A stretch of 64,000 bases of DNA from Amycolatopsis bullii (GTDB taxonomy: Bacteria; Actinomycetota; Actinomycetes; Mycobacteriales; Pseudonocardiaceae): the NCBI RefSeq assembly GCF_014654205.1, contig NZ_BNAW01000040.1, positions 1-64,000 of the forward strand. Reading direction: 5' to 3'. Every line of letters begins with the position of its first letter. The stretch's first letter is position 1. Of this stretch, positions 33,958 to 41,222 are shown piece after piece. A program made the position numbers and the translations under genes. The notes under the pieces are model-generated. The model ran no database searches. It was given only the letters and a program-made list of their open reading frames with translations, and was not told the origin of the DNA.

Positions 33958-34557
33958 ATGTTCGGCCGGGTGACCAACCGTCTCTTCCTCCTCCGGCACG
34001 GGCAGACCGAATGGTCGCTGAACGGGCGGCACACCGGCCGCACGGACATCCCGCTGACCCCGGCGGGCGAAGGCCAGGCACGCGCCGCGGGCGGCACCCT
34101 CCGGAGCCTGGTGGGCGGCCCGTCGCTGGTGCTGTCGAGCCCGCGTGCCCGGGCGCTGCGCACCGCCGCGCTGGCCGGGCTGCGCGTCGACGAAGTCACC
34201 GAGGACCTCGCCGAGTGGGACTACGGCGACTACGAAGGCGTCACCACGCCGCAGATCCGGGAGACCGTGCCGGGCTGGACGGTCTGGACCCACCCGAGCC
34301 CCGGCGGCGAAAGCGCTTCGGACGTCTCCGCCCGCGCGGACCGCGTGCTGGAGCGCGCACGGCAAGCCTGCGAAGCCGGCGACGTGATCCTGGTGGGCCA
34401 CGGGCACTTCAGCCGCGTGCTGGTGGCCCGCTGGCTCGGCCTGCCCGCCACCGCCGGCGTCCACTTCGGACTCGACGCGGCCGGCATCGCGGTGCTCGGC
34501 GACGAGCGCGGCGAACCCCAGATCGAACACCTCAACCTGCTGCCCGCGGAGGACTGA
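33958..34557 (+). CDS. Histidine phosphatase (phosphoglycerate mutase-like)
   Basis: The 199-residue protein has the histidine phosphatase motif LFLLRHGQTEWSLNGRHTGRTDIPLTPAGEGQA, where RHG holds the phospho-accepting His, then LSSPRARALRTA and VGHGHFSRVLVARWLGLPA with the second catalytic His. It is likely an acid phosphatase for sugar or nucleotide phosphates. The ATG at 33958 is used, but a GTG at 33970 is as plausible since neither has a good ribosome site. The next gene starts two bases after its stop, so they form an operon. Confidence 0.88.
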   Translation: MFGRVTNRLFLLRHGQTEWSLNGRHTGRTDIPLTPAGEGQARAAGGTLRSLVGGPSLVLSSPRARALRTAALAGLRVDEVTEDLAEWDYGDYEGVTTPQIRETVPGWTVWTHPSPGGESASDVSARADRVLERARQACEAGDVILVGHGHFSRVLVARWLGLPATAGVHFGLDAAGIAVLGDERGEPQIEHLNLLPAED

Positions 34558-34558
34558 C

Positions 34559-35041
34559 GTGCCCGACGACCGCATCCGCCGGATCCGCCCTTCGGACGTC
34601 GAAGCGGCGGTCGGCCTCGCCCACGAGCTGGCGGACTACGAGCGCGCGCCCGACGAGTGCCACCTCACGCCGGCGCAGCTGCACGAGGCGCTGTTCGGCG
34701 AATCGCCGAAGCTGTTCGGGCACGTGGCCGAAGTGGACGGCGAGGTCGTCGGCTTCGCCGTCTGGTTCCTGAACTACTCGACCTGGCGCGGCGTGCACGG
34801 GATCTACCTGGAGGACCTGTACGTCCGGGAGTCCCAGCGCGGTTCGGGCCTGGGCAAGGCCCTGCTGGCGGCACTGGCGGCCGAGTGCGTCGCGAACGGC
34901 TACGCGCGGCTCGAGTGGTCGGTGCTGGACTGGAACCCGGCGACGGAGTTCTACAAGGCGTTGGGCGCGGTCGCGATGGACGACTGGACGGTCAACCGCC
35001 TCACCGACGAGCCGCTGAAGGCGCTGGCCGCCCAGGCTTGA
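34559..35041 (+). CDS. GNAT N-acetyltransferase, diamine acetyltransferase-like
   Basis: The 160-residue protein begins VPDDRIRRIRPSDVEAAVGLAHELADYERAPDE and contains WRGVHGIYLEDLYVRESQRGSGLGKALLAAL and EWSVLDWNPATEFYKALGAVAMDDWTVNRL. The ExLYV, RGxGxGKxLL and VLDWN segments match spermidine/spermine or thialysine acetyltransferases of the SSAT type. It probably acetylates a polyamine or a related amine. The GTG starts two bases after the phosphatase stop. A strong hairpin follows. Confidence 0.85.
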   Translation: MPDDRIRRIRPSDVEAAVGLAHELADYERAPDECHLTPAQLHEALFGESPKLFGHVAEVDGEVVGFAVWFLNYSTWRGVHGIYLEDLYVRESQRGSGLGKALLAALAAECVANGYARLEWSVLDWNPATEFYKALGAVAMDDWTVNRLTDEPLKALAAQA

Positions 35042-35048
35042 ACGTCTT

Positions 35049-35091
35049 GAATGACTCATTCCTGACCTCCGACGCCAGGAATGAGTCATTC
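35049..35091. terminator. Perfect 16-bp hairpin terminator
   Basis: GAATGACTCATTCCTG (35049-35064) and its exact complement (35076-35091) enclose an 11-nt loop, eight bases after the acetyltransferase stop. The gene on the other strand ends at 35114, so it can act in both directions. Confidence 0.8.
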
Positions 35092-35113
35092 ATGACGTCC
35101 GGGCGGCTGCGGG

Positions 35114-35584
35114 TCAGTCCTCTTCGTGGCCCTCGCGCTCGGCGCGGCGGCCCGCCAGCCCGCCGCGTTCGGCGGCCTCCGTTTCCGTCTCGCCTTCGCG
35201 CAGCCCCAGCGCCCAGGCCCGCGACGGCCGCCGGAACAGCAGGGCCAGGGCCACGATGCCGAGCAGGGCGATCGGCACGCCCCACAGCGGCTCGCCGGAC
35301 GGGCCGAGCAGGTACCAGCCGAGCCCGATCACGATCAGCGCGATCACCACGCCCGGCGAGCGCGCCCACGTCTGGCCGAGGACCAGCCCGGCCGACGCGG
35401 CCAGGAACGCCAGCGCCACCACGATGAACGTGCCCGACTCGACGAAGACGTTGTTGCCCGGCTGCGCGGGCGAGCCCAGTCCGTTCACCAGCACGACCAC
35501 CCCGAACACCAGCAGGGCGAGCGACGGCACCGCGGTGACCACGCCGGCCAGCCGGACCTCACGGGGAGCGGGCGAGAGCTTCAC
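35114..35584 (-). CDS. Small membrane protein of unknown function
   Basis: With the GTG at 35584 (GGAAGG about 8 bases upstream) the product is 156 residues; a GTG at 35614 gives ten more. Four hydrophobic segments lie at about residues 15-35, 52-75, 80-95 and 100-115, and the C-terminus is charged (REGETETEAAERGG ... GHEED). The pattern is that of a small integral membrane protein with a cytosolic acidic tail. I do not recognise a family. Confidence 0.7.
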   Translation of the reverse strand: MKLSPAPREVRLAGVVTAVPSLALLVFGVVVLVNGLGSPAQPGNNVFVESGTFIVVALAFLAASAGLVLGQTWARSPGVVIALIVIGLGWYLLGPSGEPLWGVPIALLGIVALALLFRRPSRAWALGLREGETETEAAERGGLAGRRAEREGHEED

Positions 35585-35910
35585 TGCGGCGGCCTTCCGG
35601 TCTTCGGCGAACACAGGTTTTCGCGAGAAGCACAGTGGACCCGGCCAGGGCGAGTCACCGTGCGTGAGCTCTTTCGATCGTATGCCACCCGGTCGGCCGT
35701 TTTCGCGAGACCGCCCCGGCGTCGAAAATCAAGATGTCGTCGATGAGCGGGCGGTCGGCCCGGGTGCACTTGTCACGACGAGCGGACACTCGCACGTGAA
35801 GGAGGACCGCCCGGCACAGGGTCTCGAAGGTGCTGTCTCCCGGGGTTGCGCCCGTCACCATGCGGCGCCGGAAGGTTCTCGGGCCGCCGGAAGTCACTTA
35901 CTCTGCGGTA
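35585..35910. promoter_or_regulatory. Divergent control region, no gene seen
   Basis: The 326-bp spacer lies between the small membrane-protein gene and the diacylglycerol kinase gene. Open frames here lack typical codon bias. TACTCT at 35899-35904 resembles a -10 hexamer seven bases upstream of the kinase ATG, which has no ribosome site, so that gene may be leaderless. Confidence 0.4.
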
Positions 35911-36837
35911 ATGCGCGCAATCCTCGTGGTGAACCCCCAGGCCACCTCGACCACCGCGGGTGGCCGGGACGTCCTGGCGCACGCGCTCGCCAGCCAGGTC
36001 AAGCTGGACGTGGTCGAGACGGACTACCGCGGCCACGCGATGGCCGTCGCGCGCTCGGCGGCGCGGGACGGCATCGACCTGGTCGTGGCGCACGGCGGCG
36101 ACGGCACGGTCAACGAGGTCGTCAACGGCCTGCTGGCGGATGTTGACGGCGACCCCGCCGCAATAGGCCACGTCCCCGCTCTGGGTGTCGTGCCCGGCGG
36201 CTCGGCCAACGTCTTCGCGCGCGCCCTCGGCATCTCCGCCGACTCCTTCGAGGCCACCCACCAGCTGCTCAACGCGCTGGAGAACGACCGCTCGCGCCGG
36301 GTCGGGCTCGGGCTGGCCGACGGACACTGGTTCACCTTCAACTCCGGCCTCGGCTGGGACGCCGACGTCGTCGGCCGGGTCGCCAAGCGCCGCGGCAAGC
36401 AGACGACCGCCGGCCTGTACCTGCGGGCCGCCGTCCGCTCCTACTTCCGCCCGCCGCTGGGCCGGCCGGCCCTGACCATCCGCGTTCCCGGCGAGGACCC
36501 GGTCGAGGCGTTGACCGCTTTCGTGTCGAACACCGATCCGTGGAGCTACCTGGGTGAGCGTGCCGTCCACCTCAACCCGGGTTGCTCGTTCGAGACGGGA
36601 TTGGGCCTGTTCGCGCTGAGCGGTCTGGGGTTGCCCACCGTGTTCAAGCATGTACGCCAAGCTTTGGTTACGAAGAGCAACCAGCGGGGACGGCGTCTCG
36701 TGCGTCACGATGACCTGCCGATGGTCCGCATCGACGCAGCTGAACCGGTAAACTTCCAGGTGGACGGCGACCTCGTCGGCCAGCGGACTCGCGTGGAATT
36801 CTTCAGTGTCCCGAATGCACTCACGGTAATCGTGTGA
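35911..36837 (+). CDS. Diacylglycerol kinase family lipid kinase
   Basis: The 308-residue protein starts MRAILVVNPQATSTTAGGRD, with the nucleotide-binding GGDGTVNEVVNGL at residues 62-74, PGGSANVFARALG and the C-terminal FQVDGDLVG, all marks of the DAGK/YegS/LCB5 family. It phosphorylates a lipid such as diacylglycerol or a long-chain base at the inner membrane face. In M. tuberculosis the gene before whiB1 is also of this type (Rv3218), so the neighbourhood is conserved. It is probably leaderless, as no ribosome site precedes the ATG. Confidence 0.9.
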   Translation: MRAILVVNPQATSTTAGGRDVLAHALASQVKLDVVETDYRGHAMAVARSAARDGIDLVVAHGGDGTVNEVVNGLLADVDGDPAAIGHVPALGVVPGGSANVFARALGISADSFEATHQLLNALENDRSRRVGLGLADGHWFTFNSGLGWDADVVGRVAKRRGKQTTAGLYLRAAVRSYFRPPLGRPALTIRVPGEDPVEALTAFVSNTDPWSYLGERAVHLNPGCSFETGLGLFALSGLGLPTVFKHVRQALVTKSNQRGRRLVRHDDLPMVRIDAAEPVNFQVDGDLVGQRTRVEFFSVPNALTVIV

Positions 36838-37023
36838 CGACGGGACCGCTGATCGCCTGCGGATAAGTACCAGGTGCCGTTCGTCGACGGAGAAGCTCCA
36901 CTCAGCGCATCAGCCTTCCCTTCGGACGGCTGTCTCAGAGAGAAACCGCAGGTCAGAGGGGTCGCTTGACCGGGTGACCTGACTCACCGATCTTCCCGAA
37001 ACCCTTGTCGAAAGCGGTGCTTC

Positions 37024-37037
37024 GTGAAAGCATTCAC
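37024..37037. promoter_or_regulatory. CRP-like binding site upstream of whiB1
   Basis: GTGAAAGCATTCAC matches the cyclic-AMP receptor protein consensus GTGA-N6-TCAC exactly in its arms and lies 75 bp upstream of the whiB1 ATG. In M. tuberculosis whiB1 is controlled by the CRP homologue Rv3676, so a CRP site here is expected. That CRP binds is inferred. Confidence 0.75.
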
Positions 37038-37111
37038 AAGCACCCAAGAACACGACCGCCATTGACGACTGTGGCGCGGCCCTCCCGCGCCATATGAAGG
37101 AGCTCACGAAC

Positions 37112-37366
37112 ATGGACTGGCGCCACGACGCGGCCTGCCGAGACGAGGACCCCGAGCTGTTCTTCCCGGTGGGAACCAGCGGTCCTGCTCTGTCGCAGGT
37201 TGCTCAGGCGAAGGCCGTGTGCCACCGCTGCCCCTCCGCTTCCGACTGCTTGGCCTGGGCTCTGGCCAGCGGCCAGGACGCCGGCGTGTGGGGCGGCATG
37301 AGCGAGGACGAGCGACGCGCGCTCAAGCGCCGCCGTACGCACATCGGCACGCGTACCAACGCCTGA
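37112..37366 (+). CDS. whiB1: WhiB-family Fe-S transcription factor WhiB1
   Basis: The 84-residue protein holds a [4Fe-4S] cluster through Cys9, Cys37, Cys40 and Cys46, and has the GVWGG turn (residues 60-64 region) that contacts the sigma factor and a basic C-terminal tail (RRALKRRRTH) for DNA contact. The start MDWRHDAACRDEDPELFF and the length of 84 residues match WhiB1. The cluster responds to nitric oxide. The ATG at 37112 is preceded by GAAGGAG about 10 bases upstream; an in-frame ATG at 37094 overlaps that site. It lies between DAGK and pdtaS, as in mycobacteria. Confidence 0.95.
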   Translation: MDWRHDAACRDEDPELFFPVGTSGPALSQVAQAKAVCHRCPSASDCLAWALASGQDAGVWGGMSEDERRALKRRRTHIGTRTNA

Positions 37367-37540
37367 GTTTCTCGAGATCCACCCAGGCCAGGCAGGAATT
37401 TCACCCGGCGGGCATTTGTCGTGCCCACGCCGTCTGGGGTGATACCTACCCGGCTTGAGCTTAACAACCGAGGCGAAACCACCTGGCAACGGGTGCGCTG
37501 AAACCTCACCGGGACTTCAAGTCCTCCGCAAGCGCTGAAC

Positions 37541-37570
37541 GGCCCGGCACCACGCACCTGGTGCCGGGCC
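37541..37570. terminator. 12-bp perfect hairpin terminator after whiB1
   Basis: GGCCCGGCACCA (37541-37552) pairs with TGGTGCCGGGCC (37559-37570) around a 6-nt loop. It lies 175 bp after the whiB1 stop, so either whiB1 has a long 3' UTR or a separate short transcript ends here. No protein is seen in the 37367-37540 stretch. Confidence 0.75.
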
Positions 37571-37580
37571 TTCACGCGTT

Positions 37581-37685
37581 GATGCCCCTCCAATCACACG
37601 CGATACCCCTCCAATCACGAGTGATGCCTCCCCAATCACGCGAGATTCGCCCCCAATCACGCGAGTCCCGCGCCGGATCACGCGA
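37581..37685. repeat. 21-bp tandem repeat array (ATCACGCGTGAT type), locus B
   Basis: Five consecutive 21-bp units start at 37581, 37602, 37623, 37644 and 37665. The first units share GATGCCCCTCCAATCAC with the array at 14186 and the last ones drift. It lies between whiB1 and pdtaS, right after the terminator. No spacers and no cas genes accompany it. Confidence 0.85.
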
Positions 37686-37706
37686 GATCCGCCTTCGCCG
37701 GACGAA

Positions 37707-37853
37707 CCGACCCTCCAGGTACGCAGGCCGACCCTCTGGGTACGCAAGCCGACCCTCGGAGTACGCAGGCCGACCCTCGGAGTACGCAAGCCGACCCTCG
37801 GAGTACGCAGGCCGACCCCCAGGGTACGCAAGCCGTCCGTCCAGGTACGCGAG
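37707..37853. repeat. Seven-unit 21-bp tandem array (GTACGC type)
   Basis: Seven back-to-back 21-bp units start at 37707 and every 21 bp after. Each begins CCGACCC and carries GTACGC; units alternate strictly between a GCAGG and a GCAAG end, giving a 42-bp higher-order period. The minus strand could read as a heptapeptide repeat (RVGLRTP), but start signals and family support are missing. It is unrelated in sequence to the array directly before it. Confidence 0.9.
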
Positions 37854-37881
37854 TCCTCCGGCTGGGGACAGCCGGAGATCG

Positions 37882-39402
37882 TCAGAGGCGGCGGGACAGC
37901 GGGATGCGCAGCGCGGCTTCCGTCCCCGTCACCCGGGTCGACGACGCCTCCGTCCGCACCTTCCGCAGCGACAGCGAGCCTCGCAGCTCCGACTCCACCA
38001 GTGTCCGCACGATCTGCAGCCCCAGCCCGTCCGACCGCTCCAGTGAGAACCCCGACGGCAGGCCACGCCCGTTGTCGCGGATCACGACGTCCAGCCAGCG
38101 GGCCGAACGCTCCACGATCAGCTCGACCTTGCCCGACCGGCCGGCCGGGAACGCGTGCTCGATGGCGTTCTGCACCAGCTCGGCCAGCACCATCACCAGC
38201 GGCGTCGCGATCTCCGCGACCACCACCCCGAACGAGCCCTTCCGCGACAGCCCGACCTGCGACTCCGCCGTGGCGACCTCGCCGACCATCGGCAGCACGT
38301 TGTCCAGCAGCTTGTCGAGGTCGACGCGCTCGTCCACGGAAATCGACAGCGCCTCGTGCACCAGCGCGATCGATGTCACCCGGCGGACCGACTCCGCCAG
38401 GGCGAGCCGCGCCTCTTCCGACGTCGTCCGCCGGGACTGCAGCCGCAGCAGCGCGGCCACCGTCTGGAGGTTGTTCTTCACCCGATGGTGGATCTCACGG
38501 ATCGTCGCATCCTTCGACAGCAGCGCCCGATCCCGCCGCTTCACCTCGGTGACGTCGCGGACCAGCACCAGCGCGCCCGCGGCCTGGCCGGCCGGCCGCA
38601 GCGGCAGCGCGCGGAACAGCACCACCGCGCCGCGTCGCGAGTCCGCCTCCGTGCGGCTCGACGGCTTCCCGTCGAGGGCCTCGATGATCCGGTGGGACAC
38701 CTCGGTCGCGTCGAAGGGATCGCGGATCAGCGACCGCGTCAACGGCGCCAGCCGCGTCCCCACCAGGTCGGACTCGTGCCCCATCCGGTGGTACGCGGAC
38801 AACCCGTTCGGGCTCGCGAACACGACCGTGCCGCTCGAGTCCAGGCGGATCAGCCCGTCCCCGACGCGCGGCGACGTGTGCGTGTCCGTCGCATTCGTGC
38901 CGTTCGGCGGGAACGTGCCGTCGACGATCATCTGGCACAGGTCGCCGGCGCTGCCCAGGTACGCGATCTCCAACGGCGACGGCACCCGCGGCGCGGCCAG
39001 GTTCGTCTCGCGGCTCATCACGGCGATGACCTCGTCGTGGAACCGCACCGGGATGGCCTCGCGCCGCATCGGCAGGTCGCGGTACCAGTGCGGGTCCTCC
39101 TCGCGGCAGATCCGCACCTCGCGCATGGCCTTCGCCAGCTGCGGGTGCTCCTGCACGGTGAACCGCGTGCCGACGACGTCCTCGGGGTGCGCGGTCGGCG
39201 CCGTCGTCGGCCGGGCGTGCGCGACGCAGACGAAGTCGCCGCCGTCCGGCTGCAGTTCCTCGGTCACCGGGACCCAGAGCAGGAAGTCCGCGAAGGACAG
39301 GTCGGCCAGCAGCTGCCACTCGGCGACCACGGTCTGCAGGTGGTCCGCGGCCTCCCCGGGGAGGCCGGTGTTGTCGGCGAGCAGTTCGGCGAGCGTGGAC
39401 AC
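37882..39402 (-). CDS. pdtaS: PdtaS-like sensor histidine kinase (HWE/HisKA_2 type)
   Basis: This 506-residue cytosolic kinase starts at the GTG giving VSTLAELLADNTGLPGEAADHLQTVVAEWQLL, as in mycobacterial PdtaS (about 500 residues). A GAF-like domain (1-150) and a PAS domain (about 180-290) precede a HisKA_2 H-box REIHHRVKNNLQTVAALLRLQSRR and an HATPase with ELVQNAIEHAF and DNGRGLP. Its M. tuberculosis counterpart phosphorylates PdtaR, an ANTAR antiterminator, in a NO- and copper-responsive pathway. PdtaR is not in this window. No membrane segment is seen. Confidence 0.93.
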   Translation of the reverse strand: MSTLAELLADNTGLPGEAADHLQTVVAEWQLLADLSFADFLLWVPVTEELQPDGGDFVCVAHARPTTAPTAHPEDVVGTRFTVQEHPQLAKAMREVRICREEDPHWYRDLPMRREAIPVRFHDEVIAVMSRETNLAAPRVPSPLEIAYLGSAGDLCQMIVDGTFPPNGTNATDTHTSPRVGDGLIRLDSSGTVVFASPNGLSAYHRMGHESDLVGTRLAPLTRSLIRDPFDATEVSHRIIEALDGKPSSRTEADSRRGAVVLFRALPLRPAGQAAGALVLVRDVTEVKRRDRALLSKDATIREIHHRVKNNLQTVAALLRLQSRRTTSEEARLALAESVRRVTSIALVHEALSISVDERVDLDKLLDNVLPMVGEVATAESQVGLSRKGSFGVVVAEIATPLVMVLAELVQNAIEHAFPAGRSGKVELIVERSARWLDVVIRDNGRGLPSGFSLERSDGLGLQIVRTLVESELRGSLSLRKVRTEASSTRVTGTEAALRIPLSRRL

Positions 39403-39471
39403 GCACCCCATCCAACCAGAGCAGGCCGCCATGACACACTTGACCAGCAACCTTGACGACGAGGAGTGAAC

Positions 39472-39546
39472 ATGTCGAAGCGCGCCCGCAAGCGTCGCGA
39501 CCGGAAGAAGAACGGCGCGAACCACGGCAAGAAGCCCAACGCCTGA
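39472..39546 (+). CDS. Ribosomal protein bL37 (24 residues)
   Basis: The ATG at 39472 opens a 24-codon gene that is very basic (Lys, Arg, Asn, His) and ends ANHGKKPNA. An AGGAG site lies 8 bases upstream and a perfect 16-bp terminator 17 bases downstream, as expected for a short monocistronic transcript. Length, composition and the NHGKxPN end match bL37, the small 50S-subunit protein found in actinobacteria. It sits between pdtaS and rsrA. Too short for ordinary gene callers. Confidence 0.8.
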   Translation: MSKRARKRRDRKKNGANHGKKPNA

Positions 39547-39563
39547 TTCCCGGCGTCGGCATG

Positions 39564-39599
39564 ACGAAGGCCCCCACGCACCGGCGTGGGGGCCTTCGT
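39564..39599. terminator. 16-bp perfect terminator between bL37 and rsrA
   Basis: ACGAAGGCCCCCACGC (39564-39579) and its complement (39584-39599) enclose a 4-nt loop. It is placed between convergent genes and can terminate bL37 on the plus strand and sigR-rsrA on the minus strand. Confidence 0.85.
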
Positions 39600-39611
39600 C
39601 GTGCTCGGGCG

Positions 39612-39932
39612 CTACTCGGAGCGCTGCTCGAGGGTGATCTCGGTGCGTTCCACGGTGACACCGCCGCGGGTGGCGACGGTCTGGCGGATCGACGCGCGCA
39701 GCCGGCTCTTCAGCTCGGCCGGGGCCAGGTCGCCGCCGCACTTGCGGGCCAGCAGCTGCTTGATGTGCTCGTCGATGCCGTACTCCTCGAGGCACGGCGG
39801 GCAGTCCTCGATGTGCGCGCGCAAGGCGGCGTCACGCTCGAGGCTGCACTCGCGGTCGAGCAGCAGGTAGATGTCGGCGAGCGCCTCTTCGCAGCGGACC
39901 TTGTCGGACGCGCCCTCGCACATGTCGTTCAT
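39612..39932 (-). CDS. rsrA: Thiol-redox anti-sigma factor RsrA
   Basis: The 106-residue zinc-binding anti-sigma factor has the ZAS motif HIEDCPPC (His-x3-Cys-x2-Cys) near residues 40-47 plus an upstream Cys in DRECSLE. Disulfide formation releases zinc and SigR during thiol-oxidative stress. Its ATG overlaps the sigR stop by four bases (ATGA), giving tight coupling and a one-to-one ratio. In mycobacteria the counterpart is RshA. Confidence 0.93.
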   Translation of the reverse strand: MNDMCEGASDKVRCEEALADIYLLLDRECSLERDAALRAHIEDCPPCLEEYGIDEHIKQLLARKCGGDLAPAELKSRLRASIRQTVATRGGVTVERTEITLEQRSE

Positions 39933-40552
39933 CGCCCCGCCACCTCCTCCTTGGCACCCCGGATGAAGCCGCGCTCGCGCGCCACGTCGGCGAGCAGGTC
40001 GCGCAGCTGGGCGCGGCCGCGGTGCAGACGGGACATCACGGTGCCGATGGGCGTGTCCATGATCTCGGCGATCTCCTTGTACGCGAAGCCCTCGACATCG
40101 GCCAGGTAGACGGCCAGCCGGAACTCCTCGGGCAGCTTCTGCAGGGCGGCCTTGACGTCGGTGTCGGGCAGGTTGTCCATCGCCTCGACCTCGGCCGAGC
40201 GCAGCCCGCTGGAGGTGTGGCTCTCCGCCTTGGCGATCTGCCAGTCGGTGATCTCCTCGGTGGGCGCCTGCACCGGCTGCCGCTGGCGCTTGCGGTAGCC
40301 GTTGATGTAGGTGTTGGTCAGGATGCGGTACATCCAGGCCTTGAGGTTCGTGCCGGCCTTGAAGGACGCGAAGGCGGCGTACGCCTTCAGGTAGGTCTCC
40401 TGGACCAGGTCCTCGGCATCGGCGGGGTTGCGCGTCATCCGCATCGCGGCCGAGTACAGCTGGTCGAGCAGCGGCATCGCGTCCCGCTCGAAGCGCTCGG
40501 CGCGCTCGGCCTCGGTCGCTTCTTCCGGCGCTGAGTTCTGCGTGCTCGGCAA
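39929..40552 (-). CDS. sigR: ECF sigma factor SigR (SigH in mycobacteria)
   Basis: The 207-residue form starts at a TTG (40552) preceded by AAGGGA. Region 2 is AMRMTRNPADAEDLVQETYLKAYAAFASFKAGTNLKAWMYRILTNTYINGYRK and region 4 is LPEEFRLAVYLADVEGFAYKEIAEIMDTPIGTVMSRLHRGRAQLR. SigR drives thioredoxin, mycothiol and proteolysis genes. The frame stays open upstream to a GTG at 40696, which would add 48 residues and lies just downstream of a SigR-type promoter, so a longer isoform is likely. rsrA follows in overlap. Confidence 0.94.
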   Translation of the reverse strand: MPSTQNSAPEEATEAERAERFERDAMPLLDQLYSAAMRMTRNPADAEDLVQETYLKAYAAFASFKAGTNLKAWMYRILTNTYINGYRKRQRQPVQAPTEEITDWQIAKAESHTSSGLRSAEVEAMDNLPDTDVKAALQKLPEEFRLAVYLADVEGFAYKEIAEIMDTPIGTVMSRLHRGRAQLRDLLADVARERGFIRGAKEEVAGR

Positions 40553-40703
40553 ACCGTTCCCTTCCCGCTCGGCGTCGATGCGCGTGCGCGCATACGGCGG
40601 ACCCGAGTTTACGCGGGGACCGGGCACGCCGCGGTTCGCCGGTGCCTCGGGACGGCGACGGCTGCGTGAGCGTGTGGTGGCGAGCGTTGTGGTCACGTCC
40701 CGT

Positions 40704-40732
40704 ACAACCGATCGGGGTGAGCGGGCATTCCC
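40704..40732 (-). promoter_or_regulatory. SigR-dependent autoregulatory promoter of sigR
   Basis: On the minus strand GGGAAT (40732-40727) is followed after exactly 18 bases by GTTGT (40708-40704), matching the SigR consensus GGGAAT-N18-GTT. The expected start point is about 40700-40697, one to four bases before the in-frame GTG at 40696. It points into sigR and supports autoregulation. Confidence 0.85.
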
Positions 40733-40744
40733 TAGACTTCCGCC

Positions 40745-41221
40745 ATGGCTGGCAAGGGCACCCCGGCGACGGCGTTGCTGTCGAAGCAAAAAGTGGCGCA
40801 CACGCTGCACGCCTACGACCACGACCCGCGGGCGGAGTCGTACGGGCTGGAGGCGGTGGAAGCGCTGGGCCTGGACCGGGCGCGCGTGTTCAAGACGCTG
40901 GTGGCGGAGGTGGACGGCCGGCTCGTGGTGGGTGTGGTGCCGGTCACCGGCCAGCTGGACCTGAAGGCCTTGGCGGCCGCGGCGGGCGGCAAGAAGGCGA
41001 AGATGGCGGACCCGGCGGCGGCCCAGCGGGCGACGGGGTACGTGCTGGGCGGGATCTCGCCGCTGGGCCACCGGAGCCGGCTGCCGGTGGTGATCGACGC
41101 AACGGCTCCGACATTCGAGACGGTGTTCTGCTCGGCCGGGCGACGGGGGCTGGAAGTGGAACTGGCCCCGGACGAGCTGATCCGGCTGACCGGCGCGGTG
41201 GTGGCGCCGATCGGGGCCTGA
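40745..41221 (+). CDS. ybaK: YbaK/EbsC-type Cys-tRNA(Pro)/Cys-tRNA(Cys) deacylase
   Basis: The 158-residue protein has the YbaK fold: GTPATALLSKQKVAHTLHAYDHDPRAESYGLEAVEALG, VFKTLVAEVDG with the conserved catalytic Lys, and GYVLGGISPLGHRSRLPVVID. It deacylates mischarged Cys-tRNA(Pro). It is divergent from sigR; TAGACT at 40733-40738 could be its -10, leaving only six bases before the ATG, so the transcript would be leaderless. No ribosome site is seen. Confidence 0.93.
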   Translation: MAGKGTPATALLSKQKVAHTLHAYDHDPRAESYGLEAVEALGLDRARVFKTLVAEVDGRLVVGVVPVTGQLDLKALAAAAGGKKAKMADPAAAQRATGYVLGGISPLGHRSRLPVVIDATAPTFETVFCSAGRRGLEVELAPDELIRLTGAVVAPIGA

Positions 41222-41222
41222 G

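Noticed and set aside
37517..37831. Minus-strand ORF with heptapeptide repeats (RVGLRTP and RVIGGxS)
   Set aside because: It is created by the 21-bp repeats, has no ribosome site and overlaps the whiB1 terminator.
37581..37853. Possible CRISPR array
   Set aside because: Repeats are contiguous 21-bp units with no unique spacers, and no cas genes are near.
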